A stretch of DNA of 64,000 nt. Origin: Eretmocerus hayati. Its lineage: Eukaryota > Arthropoda > Insecta > Hymenoptera > Aphelinidae. A model generated the notes under the pieces. It saw nothing but the letters and a program-made list of their open reading frames with translations, did no database searches and was not told where the DNA came from. Positions 27,132 through 40,383 of the stretch are shown in pieces; positions within the stretch are counted from its first letter, which is position 1, and each line of letters begins with the position of its first letter. The translations under genes were made by a program, and so were the position numbers. The DNA lies in contig CM056744.1 of assembly GCA_029851415.1 (NCBI GenBank), positions 119,010,838 to 119,074,837 of the forward strand, given 5' to 3'.

Positions 27132-28018
27132 CAGTACCCTACAGAAAAAATGGAACACGAAGACCTTCAATGAAACAACGATTACTCTGGCGCCCTTAGG
27201 TCTGCGGCAATTTTTCAAAAAGAATGTGAAAAATGAGAAAAAAAATCCATCAAATCGTATGTTTCGCGAATTATTTTGATTGAAATTTCTTGCCTTCAAA
27301 CGATGCCCGAAACTCTAAAAATCTCCATTCCAATCACTCACTCTCCATTTCTATGCAAATCATGCTACGATGAAGATTTCTGCGGGATGTTGTGGTTCTT
27401 CTCAAGACCTTCAAAATCTTTTGATTAAACACTGCTTTACGATTTTTGAGACCCGAGTTACAAGCAATCTCGCGAAAAGAGTTTTCTACGGTTTGAGGGT
27501 ATTGGAAGTATGGAGTCATTCGTTTTTTCTGAGTTGAAACGGGCGAAAGTCTTCCCGACCAATATTTGGGATGAACCTGAATATAATTCAATAAAATTCG
27601 GAAGATTTTTCGTCAAAATCGTGGATTATGACCGTTTTTGTATTTTTGATACCTGATAACCCATACAAAACTCTTTTCGCGCGATCGATTGTAATTCGGG
27701 TGTAGAAAATCGTGGAGCAATGTATAAAAAAAGGTTTTGAAGGTCTTGAAGAGAGCTACAAAATTTTATAAGAATTTTGACATCATCATGATTTGCATAG
27801 AAATGAAGGGTAAGTGATTGAAATGGAGATTTCTAGGGTTTTGGGCGTCGATTGAACGCAAGACATTTCAATCGAAATATTTCTCAAAACACATGATTTG
27901 ATAGATTTTTTCCTCATCTTTCAAATTCTTATTGGAGAATTGCCGCAGAACCAAGGGCGTTGGAGTAATCGCAGTTTTAGTGAAGCTTACCGTGTTCCAT
28001 TTTTACTGCAATGTACTG
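27132..28018. mobile_element. Diverged fold-back element, possibly Tc1/mariner-derived
   Basis: The left arm from 27132 (cagtac ... tggaacacg) and the right arm ending at 28018 (gtgttccat ... gtactg) pair over most of the 887 bp around a centre near 27600. Shared blocks include cgattactc, ctgcggcaa and gatttgcatag. Ends starting cagt after TA on the left recall Tc1/mariner; the right TA is lost. It is old, with perhaps a fifth of positions changed. Confidence 0.5.
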
Positions 28019-29340
28019 CGGCTCTAGATCCTCTAGAGAGTCTTAAAAGTAGAACGCATGGATGAATTTTCCGAATCATTTGTGCGAGGATGTAATTAAT
28101 TTTTAGATGGCCATGTTATAACCAAAGTAGTCGGTTATGAGTTCGCCATGTTCATCTCACGCACACACCAGCAACAATAATTATCGAAGCAAAAAGACAA
28201 AATTGAATCACGCTGTGAAAGTACCGACAATCTTCTCGCTGGTTATCGTCTCTTCTACTTGAAAATCTCTACTGAGCAATCAAACAGCAAGGCCAGATTC
28301 ATGTTCCATCATACAGAAAACTTTTCGTGGAAACGATTCTGTCATCAAGGGGTGTGCGGACTTTGATTGCTCATCGTCGACTGAATTTCTCCGTAAAATT
28401 GTCCCAACTCGACGAAAAAAAAAAAAAAAAAAAAATCGTTAAAATCAATCCAGTGTACGATGAGTCAACGAATTATCTCCCGAGTACATATAATTGTACA
28501 CATAAGCAGAGCAGTAGCATGGAAAATTAAATTCCTACCGGCCTGACGAGCCGGTAATAATCGAGTGGCAACGACGAGCTTCCCTTAATACCCGACTCTC
28601 TATCCTTCAAAGCTGCAATTTTCATCGACTCAGAATCTCAACCTCCTCCTCCTCGTCATCATCGTCGTCGTCGTCGTTGTCGTCGTCGTCGTTGTCGTGA
28701 TGCAGCCCCTCGCAATTTGCGCCCGCGTTAAAATTGATTAGCTGTGTAAACGGTCGCGTTTATACCACGTCAAGTTGTCTCGGATGCATTGTTTATTCGT
28801 ATGAATGTATATATTTACTCAGTTTGTGTGTAATTCGCGTCGAGATTAGCGAGACGAGACGCTCAATCCCTTCGAAGTTGTTGTTTGCGTGTATCACGCG
28901 ATATAATGGTCGCAAAATGTTGATGTTGAGAGGATGGATTCACGTGCGATGATATATAGATATAAGACAGCAGCGGGATAATATAACCGTTCACTTGTGT
29001 GTCGAGCTTTGAGCGTGACTGCGCATCAGATGTCGGTTCTCTTGCTGAGTCCATTATTGAGCTTTGAGATGGCACCGGTTCATATCGACGTGGATTATTG
29101 TCTTGCTATGGATGGATAGACAGGTAGACAGTCTGATGCTTCCTTCTGACAGATTTTTCACTCTCAAAATCTTCTGTCAGTCTGCCGAGTGTATCTATTT
29201 GATTCGCCAGGCGTTGTCCTCAGTTTGAAGTCGATTTATTATCAAATTTTGAGGTCATTCATGGTTTGAGTAATAATCCAGATCCTCCTGTGTGAGCAAA
29301 AATTGTCCCTAAAATGTGACATCTGGCTTATTCTGACATA
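28019..29340. other. No gene recognised
   Basis: A21 tract at 28415-28435 and a GC-richer island at 28530-29060 with a small accggc/gccggt hairpin near 28537-28555. This could be a regulatory island; there is no coding evidence. Confidence 0.45.
28643..28698 (+). repeat. (CTC)n/(CGT)n microsatellite
   Basis: cctcctcctcctc passes into cgtcatcatcgtcgtcgtcg with ttg interruptions. It sits in a GC-richer island at 28.5-28.75 kb. Confidence 0.85.
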
Positions 29341-29350
29341 AGTCAAGCAT

Positions 29351-30843
29351 TATTATTCTGGTGGTTGCTTGTGCTCGAATTGATGAATTTTGAAACAATG
29401 ATGGACTTCTTGTGAATTGGTCGAGCAAATGGTAGAACGTAGACCTGTCACAGCGCTAACATCTTCACTCGACAGCCAACAGTGAAAATACGCTGCTAAA
29501 TGATATTAGCAGAATGCTTTCTCACGTCGAAATGTGCTTAGACAACAGATTTCAAACATATTTCACAATTGAGATGATTTGTTTATTCTAAAAATCTTGA
29601 AGAATAGAGAATCGGCTTCGTACATTTTGTTCCTCTCGCCGATATCTATCTATTGTGAGTTACGGTTTTTCCTCCCGTCTTATCCCTGGTCCTCCACGAA
29701 TTTAACTTTCTCTGTCGTTGTCTGTGTCCGTCTGTGCGTGTGTCTGTGCAACTTCATTTTTCGTCAACGGTTTCTCCTCAGCGTTTCGACCGATCTTTCT
29801 CAAATTTATGTGAGTGGTAGAGCACCATGTGAAGATGTGCTGAAAGGATTTATAGCCCAATCTATTAAACAGTTCTCGATTAATGAGTGTCGGAAAATAA
29901 AAATGTTATAATTTTCAAGAAATTATTAGGAGTTTTTAGAATTTATGTCTAGAAAAACTTTATAAGGGAAGTTGAGGTGACCTAATAAAATGTTAATCTG
30001 GCCATCCTTGATCGATTGGTTAATACGGAATTACGTTAAACTGTATGGGAAAAGAAATATACATGATTTTTTTTTTCATTGATAGAAGATTCATGATTTA
30101 ATTGGTAGAGATAGATATGAATGAAAATTCCACATTAACCAATTGACGAAAAATGATGAAAAAATGGTTGTTTGAGTGACCCAAAATTTGATTTGTTGAT
30201 TTTGAGAAAAGATATTTGAATATAGAATAATCGATTTTTGGAAAATTTTGACATTTTTATTTTCGGATACTCATTAATCGAGAACTGTTGAATAGATTGG
30301 GCTATAAATCCTTTCAGCACATCTTTACATGGTCCTCTACCACTCACATAAATTTGAGAAAGATCGGTCGAAACGCTGAGGAGAAACCGTTGACGAAAAA
30401 TGAAGTTGCACAGACACACACACGGACGGACACAGACAACGACAGAGAAAGTTAAATTCGTGGAGGACCAGGGAGAAGCCTGGAGAAACCGTGACTTACA
30501 ATAGATAGATAGTGGCGAGAGGAACAAAATGTACGAAGCCGATTCGCTATGAGTGAAGATTTTTAGAATAAAAAATTAATTTGAGTGAAAAAATTGAGCA
30601 AAAATGTCTTGTCACGAATACAACCCTTTCTCTTTGAGAAAGCAAAACTTCAAAGTTTCAAAAAATAATGAGCAGTGTTGTGCAATACTTGACCTGCATC
30701 GATGAGAGGTTGAATTTGTAAATCGACATATATGTAGCTCTGAAGAGGCCCGTGTAATTTAGACGGGCGAAACGTTGGCGTTTTGAAGAATAAAAAACTA
30801 TTTGCTCGACCAATTCACAAGAAGTCCATCATTGTTTCAAAAT
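29351..30843. mobile_element. 1.5-kb fold-back element with 44-bp perfect and 350-bp diverged arms
   Basis: The outer arms 29387-29430 and 30800-30843 are perfect 44-bp complements. The inner arms 29577-29925 and 30220-30577 are inverted copies with scattered mismatches; they produce near-identical spurious translations on opposite strands. The 10-mer agtcaagcat occurs at 29341-29350 and again at 30844-30853, abutting the right arm, and may be a target duplication. The right spacer contains a hammerhead-like core. Confidence 0.65.
30740..30773 (+). ncRNA. Hammerhead-ribozyme-like core
   Basis: CTGAAGA (fits CUGANGA) is followed by G, a perfect 6-bp stem gcccgt/acgggc around a 9-base loop, then GAAAC. 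These are the conserved core parts joined by stem II. I could not find convincing stems I and III or a cleavage triplet, so activity is unproven. Such cores are known in arthropod retroelements, notably Penelope-like elements. Confidence 0.35.
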
Positions 30844-30853
30844 AGTCAAGCAT

Positions 30854-33157
30854 ATTTTGAATTATTTGACAAGAATGGAGGTTGAAGATTGTCGATTCTA
30901 ATTTTTTCGATTCAAATATACTTTTTGGCTCGATTTTTATCAAAGTCGTTGGCACGCTGAAAAGTTTCAGTCTACTTTTAAACCTCGTCTTTCGGAAAGT
31001 AACCGAAAACATCGGGTTGATAACCACATAGTCAATGGTCATTTGTACATACCGAAATCAATGTGACACGTTCATTACTGCCATGACAACATTTTCAGTT
31101 CCTTCCCTGTTTGCGACAGTCTTCACTACCTGTATAGTGTCGCTTCTCAAGAAACAGAGAAATCAGTACACAAATTCAAATGGAGAAGGGGGTACCACCG
31201 CAGAACAAAATTTGACTTTATGATTAGAGAAATCGTAAATTAGCGCCATCATTGTCTTTGAAAAAATTGACAGACTTTCAAAGTCCCCTGAACACTCATG
31301 AGAGTTCTAATGGAAACTATGAAATCCAATTTTGAAGCTATAAAGGCAATCTAAGACCCCAATACAGGCTATCTCACTCCTTGATGATATTATTAAGCTT
31401 CGTTCTCTTGAAAGCTGCACCTGACGCAATAACCTCCTCTGATGAATCATTTTCTATGTTGCAGGTAAGCGAGTGTTCAAGTATCGTTGGGCGTTAGCTT
31501 CTTCCAAACCCATACTTTGCTGCTGATGAAAAGTAAGTCGATGGGAATAATAGCTCCCATGTTCTCCATTAGCCGTGCTATTTGAGACTGCCGGTAAACC
31601 TATTTCATCCTTCATATATTTCGCAATGGCCGCTGGTCTCGCAAGTGATTCAGTGCAAAAATTTTTCCAACCATCCCATCAATTCTTGTAGTTGCACCTA
31701 TTATTCCTTTCGCACGATAGTTTTATCAATCATCCCAAAAACCTCAATATAACAATTCTAGAAAATATTTCAAGGATTCAAAGTTTCACACAACAAAGTT
31801 TGTACAACTCCTGAAGAACTTGGGTGTCCCTGAAATCCCTGGAACCTCTTCTAACCCCCTTGGAATGTATTAAATCCAAATTTTTGGTCGACAGTCGATC
31901 ACGAGATCGCTGTAATAAAATTTGGATTATTTATTCCTATTGTGACCGTAGATTTGCATACCGCAAAATACGTATCCCGAAATAGCACGGCATAGCGTAA
32001 CCTTTAAATACTTCCAAATCCAAGATAATTCTCCATTTTTCATCAAAATTTTTGAAATTCACTTGACCTGTCCGTCCCGAATACCAAAACACTTTGCAGT
32101 CCAAGAACAAAACAAACACATGTCAATTTCAACGAAATAATCCTTTTTCAAGAAATTTCCTCGTGCCAGACGTTTACCGTTTGATCGCAAGCCAATTCTA
32201 CCGATGCAATTCGTAAACGTCCCAGTTACCAATGGATTATCACTGCTGTTGCCGGCCCCCCGATGTGGATATCGCATCTGTTAAAGACTCTGAATGCACC
32301 TCCGGCTCGCGCTCACTTATCGCTCCTCATAATTGCCTGCCTCATCCAATAAAATCGATTGACTATCGAGAGTTGAAAAATCGATTGCGGCTACTTTTGA
32401 AATACTCCCCGACAAGTTAAGAGCAAAAGTGCCAAGTGCTCTGTGTGCGAGGATCACGTGCGTGACGCGGTGCATTCGATCTATAAACGACGCCCTGAAT
32501 ATTATGCTGCTACCCACTCGCGAATCTTTTGAAATAGGCTGTTCGTGAGGCTGCGGAAAAATGAAATATGATGGTGGAAAATTGATCGTGCTGGTATCGC
32601 GTGATGTGCGTGCGAGAAGGAATGTTTTGCGCTTTATCGGTTGGGGAAGTACCCGTCGTTAGTTATTAATCCTATTGCTCTGATTTAAACGTTGAATACA
32701 AGAAAATTATATGGTGGTATATTCGTGTGGGCTGTACTCAGAATTACTCAATAGACGATTTATGTGCTCGAGTATTGCTTTTTCAGAAGTTGAAAAATAG
32801 TTGGTGGAATATCAACTCGAATCCCTAACGTACTCTAACTCTCAAAACAATTATTGCAACATAAATAATCCATACCTTGCGACAATAAATTTAAATTGTT
32901 TTAAATGAAACTATAGACACCTTTTCGTGAACTGGCAAATCATTTCTGTCCAAGAAATCTTACCTAAAGAAACAAGCCATCATAAAAAATGTACTGTCCA
33001 AGTGGAGACATTCGTTGCTGCGAATCGTTAATTTGTCGAAACAGTGTTACTAGATAAATACACGAAACATCTGCTAATTCTGTAACACAGTGTATGATCA
33101 AAATCTTCTCAAACATTGCTTTATTTTGAGATTGAATATAGTTTGCTGGGAACGTAC
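30854..33157. other. No gene recognised
   Basis: Spacer upstream of the orphan exon, with a mixed-composition island at 32220-32530. No exon with both splice sites was identified. Confidence 0.4.
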
Positions 33158-33287
33158 CGGTTGAAGGCGGCACCAATTGGCTGAGCCGCGCTGCACACTC
33201 TTCAGTAGTAATAGTCAACGCTTGGTCAGACGGTTCACTCTCATTTTTTTCATGTTCCCAGTTCTCGTCGGGAAGCAGATTAAGTGA
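33158..33287 (-). CDS. Orphan candidate coding exon
   Basis: Minus-strand 130-base segment bounded by an acceptor (gtcatattcag) and a strong donor (accg|gtacgt), open in one frame, entering in phase 0 and leaving in phase 1. It encodes about 43 residues rich in Glu, Ser and Thr, ending A-A-R-L-S-Q-L-V-P-P-S-T. Its base composition is more even than the surrounding AT-rich DNA. I do not recognise the protein and found no partner exon close by, so if real it belongs to a gene with long introns. A chance ORF remains possible. Confidence 0.3.
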
Positions 33288-36200
33288 CTGAATATGACTT
33301 ATCATTATCTAGATGAAACATCCGAAATCATTTACCCCGTAGAGGATGATTTATGGACTCCAAGTCCTGTCCAACAAACCGAGGAACTCTGTTATGAGCT
33401 CAAGAGAAATTTCATGAAAGGCAGTGAAATGGTATAAACCTGAGTAATTTTTCAGTAGAAGGAATAAGAATTGTATAAAATCTTCCAACGAGGCAGTACC
33501 ATTAGCTCCCGTGTGATCAATACAGTATCGTGCAATATTTGAGATGATTTTTACTCGAGCTACCTCTTGGCGCGATTTCGCTTACGCTCCGACTTGCACA
33601 GTGTACGAAAACAGTGTCTGGCAAGAGCTCCGGAAACGCTCATCAGCAAAAATACATGCACTAGCTGAAAGTATTCTGCATCCTTCATGAGCTTATTACC
33701 AAATCTAGATGATATTCAATTTGAGTATATCGTCAAAACTTCAAAACTAAGCTCTCGCGCATCATTTCCATGGCCGTCTGTATGACAAAAACACGAGTCA
33801 TCTCGATGAAGCTGAAACTCCTCAAAAGTTTAGAAATTATAACTTGTGACGGAATCTGCTCTCGACTTTTAAAACTGTTCTCTCAAACTAGTTTTCCCTA
33901 GCTCTAGCTCGTCGTACTGTGTACGTGATAATGCAGTAATAAGCAAGCCAGTCTACTTCATATCTGACAAGGAAGAGTTAGAATGAGGCACAATGCAGGC
34001 ATTTCAAATGCATAGCGCTTCGCCAAACACGAATATAATTTGACGCTCAGTTCCCACGAGAGTACTGGATGCTGAGGTGAAAATATTATATTGTTGTGGT
34101 GGAAGCCTTATTTGCACGACTACATTTGGATTTTACAATGAGGCTGACGTATATTTGGGATCGCTATTGTGTCATTTGTATAACCATTGTTTTGCAATAT
34201 GGAGATTTTTTTTGTCAGAGACACTTTTTCAAATATCTCAAAATCGAGCGGATCTTATCATACTATCCTCAGTCATTTCTGAGTTTAAAAAGTTACCATC
34301 TTCTCATAAGTCTCAACCCTAAAACTGACGTGATCTAGCATCCATCCCTGGAATTTGAGAGAAATAAGTTCGATAGATCTTTGAAGCTCGATGTGTTACA
34401 CCGTAAATCAAAAATTTTTCGAGCTCGATGCTGAAGAATGCTACACTGCAAATAACTCACAGGGAAAAATCGATTTCGTCTCTTGCAACCGAGTCACGGC
34501 ATTGTTTTCCAAGAATCGAGTCTCGCATCTGAAAAGGATATATCTTGTATATTGACACTCAGTGGAGGCTTTACAGAGGAAAGTTGCAAGAAAAGTCTGT
34601 AAGACGCGTCCAGAATAAAATTCTTTGACTCTGGCCAAAGTTGGACGCTCTGGTTTATGGATGGATTATTGTCCTGGATAAATTTTTTATACTAGCGTGA
34701 TATAACCTCTTCTCATGAATATTCCAGTAAAACTGTATCGAGTACGTCTACTTTTTTCGCAATACTTTCCGTCTCTACGTCTGAGGGTACAAAATATTAC
34801 TTGGATTTCTTATTTATTCATTTTTTAAATCAAATAAAAATTTAAAAAATGAAAAAAAATTCAGAAGATGAAAAAATAATAAAAAAAAGATTACTTGGGT
34901 CACAAGTTCTGTGGAGAGGCTGCAAAGTAGATCTAATTCTCAGGGATAGAACTTGGATGACCTTTCTCAACTGACTGCGTTATTTTGTGTACCTCTTTCG
35001 ACAAAATTTACAATTCAGCTCAATTTTTACAATATCCTCGGTTCCTCTATAAATTTGATCAACATAATCGACAATTTAAACTTTGAAAAAAATGATGGTA
35101 ACCCATATGAAAGCAAATTGCTCCTGGGCCTACCGAGTGATTTTGAACTTTTTATACTGAAATGTCACAAGTCACTTGATACTTGAGAGAATTCATCTCC
35201 CTAAAAATAAGATATTATGGACGTTTCCTCAATTTTCGACATTCGTATCGGGGATACTGTCCGATGATGTAATTGAGCTTTGGATTTTTTCGGTTCATTT
35301 TTTTCCTCAATCTGAACAGGAGGACCATCCTTCCATCTAGTAATTTAACTGTGAATTGAATTATGAATGCACTCCAGACTTGAATAGACAGAGAGAAGAA
35401 TTGTATATTTTTCCAAATCCTCACATATATAAATCTAGAATTTTTGAAAATTCTCAGAAGAGTATCCTTCCGGTAAATAGTGAATAAACAACAATAACGG
35501 TTCCCGCACTCATATTCCAACCTTTCACATCTTCCTCACTAGCAGCTTCGTTCAACAACACGTTCACCAATTTTGCACTTGTACCTATACGTATACATTA
35601 CGTATCATGCGTCTGCCTCCATGGCTATTACACAACGCGGTGAACCAACATCTCCGACTACACATAACCTTACGCGTCGCGAACCTCAGTGGTTGTTAAG
35701 GTCAGCAGACGGGTGGGAGGTGAGATGACTTTTGAGCTATATCCTGTATATACATATTATGGCCATAAGGCCGGTCAGCCTTGAGAAGACGTCTGAACCG
35801 TTATTACAGAGTCAGCAGCACTCGGCTGCACCACACGCTCATAGCAAACTTTTTTTTTTCTTTCTCTTCAATTGCAAGTATTACGCGTGCAAAGGTTGTT
35901 TGGACAGGAGTTATAAAGGATCGGCATGTGAAAAAATGACTTGGTCAATGAAAGAGCTGATTTACTGTCCGATGTGCGGTACTTAGTTTCTCACCATCCG
36001 TTCATAGCTGTACCGATGCTTCTCCATAATAAGTAAGTACCTGTACTGTCGAGATGAAATGAGCCCGGCAGTATAAATCGTTTTTTATTTCTTCTCACTT
36101 TTTTCCTTTCAGGCTTATGAATATTTCAGGTTGTGCATATCACATCGTAAGACCTGAATTTTTTGCCATTCCTCAATCCATTAACGAGTAATGAAATCAT

Positions 36201-36857
36201 AACTGTCTGATCTTAATTGTCTTCCTATATCATCATACCCGGCTATATTCCGATGCTCATTATACCGTTGTGGCATCTCTTAGCACGGCAGTATTCTCTC
36301 AACTCTTGATTAGTGCAAGGTAATGAATTAAATCACACGTTTGCATCTTATCGAGTGCTATTCACATACTACAACTACACATATTTAAGTACTGATAAGA
36401 TTCCATTAATTGCAAGTTGGTTTTTTTTTACTCAAATTTTTCGAGCCTCAATGATCGTGGAATGTCCTATGAAAAGAGAAAAAACATTTAAGCTTTTGAT
36501 GATGTACAGTGGGGAATGTTTGACTTGAATATCTTTTCCAACAGAAATACCTAATCGAATTCAGCAAGTGGTTCTTAATTAAAGTCCCGACAAGTTATGA
36601 AAGTTCAAGTTAGTTTGAGTTATTGATGATCACGAATGGTCGCGAGTCATTTTTAAAAAAAACTACAAATAGTGATCCCAATATATTTCGCAATACTCCA
36701 TACAAATGCAAAGTCAGATGACCTCGGCATTTGCCCAACAGGATCCTTGTACTATCAGAATCACTACACTTGAAAGTGCTCTCAAGCTGTTTTCGGCGCG
36801 ATCTTGCAGTTGAATTTGTTCACTTCAAATATAATATCAAGGAAAAATGCAAGAAAA
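33288..36857. other. No gene recognised
   Basis: The frame at 35732-35986 ends with Cys pairs (C-x-x-C ... C-P-M-C) that look zinc-finger-like, but it has no support. AT-only runs lie near 34800-34890. Confidence 0.4.
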
Positions 36858-37003
36858 AGTTCCATGAAAATTGGTGCCGAATTGAGTGAGCTATTTCGCG
36901 GTGCAATAATTTTGAGCATTCTCAAAATCATTGAAAATTTCTTCCCCAAAATCGTCCTTTTCAATGTCTCGCTCAATTTTGTACCGATCTCGATGAAACT
37001 CCT
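36858..37003. repeat. Short diverged inverted repeat
   Basis: The left part (agttccatgaaaattggtgc ... gaattgagtgag) is the inexact complement of the right part (ctcgctcaattttgtaccga ... tgaaact). An inner palindrome, ttttgagcattctcaaaat, also occurs. It is probably a decayed MITE. Confidence 0.4.
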
Positions 37004-37713
37004 TTCCAAAATTCGTAGAAAAGTCATCTCCCGCAGATGAGTAAATATTGCGCGTCGTGCTTGATTTTATGATTTACATAATTTTTAATGTAAAATTTTA
37101 CCTTATGTAAATTTCCCATTTTTTCAAACACGATAGATCGTCCTAGGTTACTCATTTATTATTCAAGAAAGATCCGAAAAGTAAGAAAAAAAGGAATTCG
37201 ACTAGAATGATCTGTTAGTAAGACTCTATTTTTCGAGTGAACGAAGAATATTGGTTGATAAAATGAAGAAATAATTGAGTGGAAAATTGAGGAAAATGAG
37301 TAAAAAAATACTATGTCCATTTATCACGACTGTCTAATTGGTTTTAAAGAAATTAAGTATTTAAGTTCAATGGATATTAAGAATAGATAAGAAAAAAAAA
37401 TCATGAAAAAAACTATGTACATATGAAAATTTAGCCCAGGGCCAGATTGAAAATCATGAGGAAAGCTGCATTGCACAACTTTGAATTTTTTGGGTAAAGA
37501 GAGAGGGAGGCGTGCCGAACTCAGCCGTTTTCATCCCTCCCATGAGAATTCGGGACCTAGAGCGGAGACGAGGGTCAACTGCTGCTAATTCTACAAAACT
37601 GATTACGCGCCACTGTGCGCATCTTTCCCGGGAAAGTCGCCAAGTAAAAAACATCTCCACTTTTGGAGCCAGGAAGGACGTCTTGCCCAGCGGAGAGGGA
37701 CGATCGCCAGTAG

Positions 37714-37842
37714 ACCGATCATGCTACTGAGATGCCTCTGAATCGGGCTTCTTTCATACCAATCATGCTATTATGCCTCTGAATCGTTTCTTCTTTTGAG
37801 TTTTACCGATCATGCTACTATCCCTCTGAATCGCGCTTTGTT
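37714..37842 (+). repeat. Three-copy imperfect tandem repeat
   Basis: Units of about 44-47 bases start at 37714, 37758 and 37805. Each contains accgatcatgctact and cctctgaatcg with small changes. No coding or known satellite assignment. Confidence 0.7.
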
Positions 37843-40383
37843 ATTGAAATATTGGTGAAATTTATTGGATTCTGAAAACTATTGAGACTTCCTAATTTTT
37901 TTTTTGGAGTACAAGGAGTGATTTCATTCTGAATTTTTGAATAATCTCTAACGATTTTAATTGAAATTTTTCCCATGGATATTTGATTGAAAGTTTTACG
38001 AGTGAATTTTTGATATTTCCAAATGGTTCTTCCTTGACCACTGATTGGTATTTGAATTTGATTAAGTTGACAACTCGAGTAAAGTCATCTCGCCTGAGTA
38101 ACGAAGAGAGTCAGGCTCTACCAGAGATGCGCGAGTAACGATCGTAAGTCGCGCTCGTTGCTTCGTGTTCTTTAATCCTAAACCTTAATTTCTGTTGCAT
38201 AAATCGGCGTCACAAAAAACAGTAAGCAGCTCACCATTACAAGGTCGGACCTTGATCCAGTCATCCTGGAAACAGGCAACCAGACATGCTCATGTCATGG
38301 ACGGCCGCTTGTGGCTAACACGTGAGGCATCTACATACATACAAATCAAGCCAAGATGGCCGGATATGATATCGATTCTTGAGGTAGTAATCGATAGCTC
38401 TCAACTCTAAAGATACGGACATCAGATATCGCCGACGTGAACATAGGTGCTCTCCGGATTTGATGCTTTCGAGAAATCAATCGATCAATCGCAATCCGTG
38501 ATAGAATAGTGAATTTAATTTGCCTAAGGTAGTCATTTTGCGTAATTTTGAAATTCAAAGAGATGAACTTTGTCATCTTTCTGTTCTAGCAACGACATCT
38601 CGTGAACATTGAAATCCGCAGCAAGACTCACTAATTTTCTTCTCTTCTCTGTTGCTCTTCCTTAATCAATCTCGTGCTTGAGTATTTGCCAAGTTTGCCA
38701 ATCACTCGAGCAAGCAAATGTCTTGAGCAAAGTTGCGAGATTCTTAACGTCACATCAGACAGATAGAGTAGCCCCTCTTCTTCACGGGCAACCTGTTTAC
38801 ACTTGACTCATCGTTATCTAGTACCATACGTTCTATCCATCAACTCATGGGTACTTATAAATGTGGGATAGAAATCGAGTTAACACTCAACTGTTCATCA
38901 AAATTTGAACTCTGTCTTGCGAAATGCCCCTCGGTTCATCTTGATGCTCGAAATCGTTTGAATTCGATCGAACAAATGCTCAAAGTTAGTTTGAGACCAA
39001 ATGTTGACCAAAACGTTGAGGGGTTGAGATACCTCTTTCTCCTGATATCATAGCTGACACGCCAGTCGTGGCTCGAATTTCTGATAGAAATACTCGCTCC
39101 AGTAACTCGACCGTCGCCGTCGATGGTCGTAGTGGAATTCTGATTCAGTTGGGTGATGGATATTATATCGCCATTGTGACGCTTGCTTTGAGGCATATTG
39201 AGCTACCGCGTATAGTAGATGCCACGATGTGATATTGCTTTCTCAAAGAGAAAGGTTTGTATTTTATAGTTGAGCTTGTGACATTGGATGTACTCTGTGC
39301 GGGCCAAATTTATTGAATCAAATTTCATTTCGGGCTCTGATTTTTTTGCCTCTCAGTCCGTCGAATTGAAACTCTAAATTTTGAAACTTCGTCATCTTCA
39401 GATCAGCAACCATTCGAACTCTTACGGGAGAATAAATCAGCCAAAGCTCAACGAAGAATCAAAATTATAGTATATTTGACGAATTTCTTTGGGAATAGCG
39501 AGGTGAGATAGAAAGTTATTGTTTAGTGACAAGAGAAAATCATAGTCAGCTGATATCTTGAATCAATCAAGTTTCACAATAAAATTCTCACTGGTATTCA
39601 GAAGATTACGCCAGTTTCATCAGTTTTAGCCTCTTTGCCAAAGATGTTGTATCAATTTCAAGGCAAACTTCCCGACTTCAGTTTTTACAGTAGCATCAAC
39701 ATCATTAATGTATCATCATCTACAACAATCTAAAAGCAAAGTGAAAGCAAATCTTGAATAAAATTTCCGCTATACAGAGCAAGTAAAACGAGCATAATAT
39801 CTTACACACTACATTATCCGAATATCTTTCGAGACGAAAAGTCTTTCTGCCGACCACCCTGGCATTAGATCCACTGAACGTATAAATTCTCAGCACACCC
39901 GCGAGCTTCAAGAGGAGATTTATTCTCAGTCTCCGATGTAAAAGGAAAACTCGCATGCGAAGATATCGTCGTTTGCGCTTGTAAGACCGCTCGAAAGTGA
40001 AACGAGCAACTATATACACTCTTTCCACTCTCTCGCTCCAGTTCAAGTCCTTCGTGTCCAATTTACTCCCTATACGCGATAGCATCCGGAATCTACGAGT
40101 CTATCTCCATAAATACGTAGTGGCTCGAGATGCCTTTCATTCATTCTTACTCTACCCGCGCAAAATAGTGATCTTACCGTCGCCATCTTCTTTATATCCT
40201 GCTTTTCTCACCCTTTTTTCATATCCATTCTCCCCATTATTTTCCATTAGATTTCGGAACTTTTTGTGACAAATCACCGCTAGACTGTGAAAACAAGTAC
40301 GACTTCTATAAAAAAATCTCAGATCCCTTGAATATTCGAGAATTTAGGCGACCCCTGGCGCCACGACTGGATATTTCATAAAC
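37843..40383. other. No gene recognised
   Basis: Mostly unique spacer. A ctttctcaaagagaaag palindrome at 39238-39254 is shared with 30626-30642. Confidence 0.45.

Noticed and set aside
29579..30527. Two similar 110-130 codon ORFs on opposite strands
   Set aside because: They are translations of the two arms of one fold-back element, contain low-complexity gtctgtgtc tracts, and match no domain.
30600..30800. Complete active hammerhead ribozyme
   Set aside because: Only the core and stem II are convincing. Stems I and III and a cleavage triplet were not found, so only a hammerhead-like core is reported.
35732..35986. ORF with C-x-x-C ... C-x-x-C, zinc-finger-like
   Set aside because: Begins in unrelated sequence, includes a poly-Phe run from a T tract, and the Cys spacing fits no family I know.
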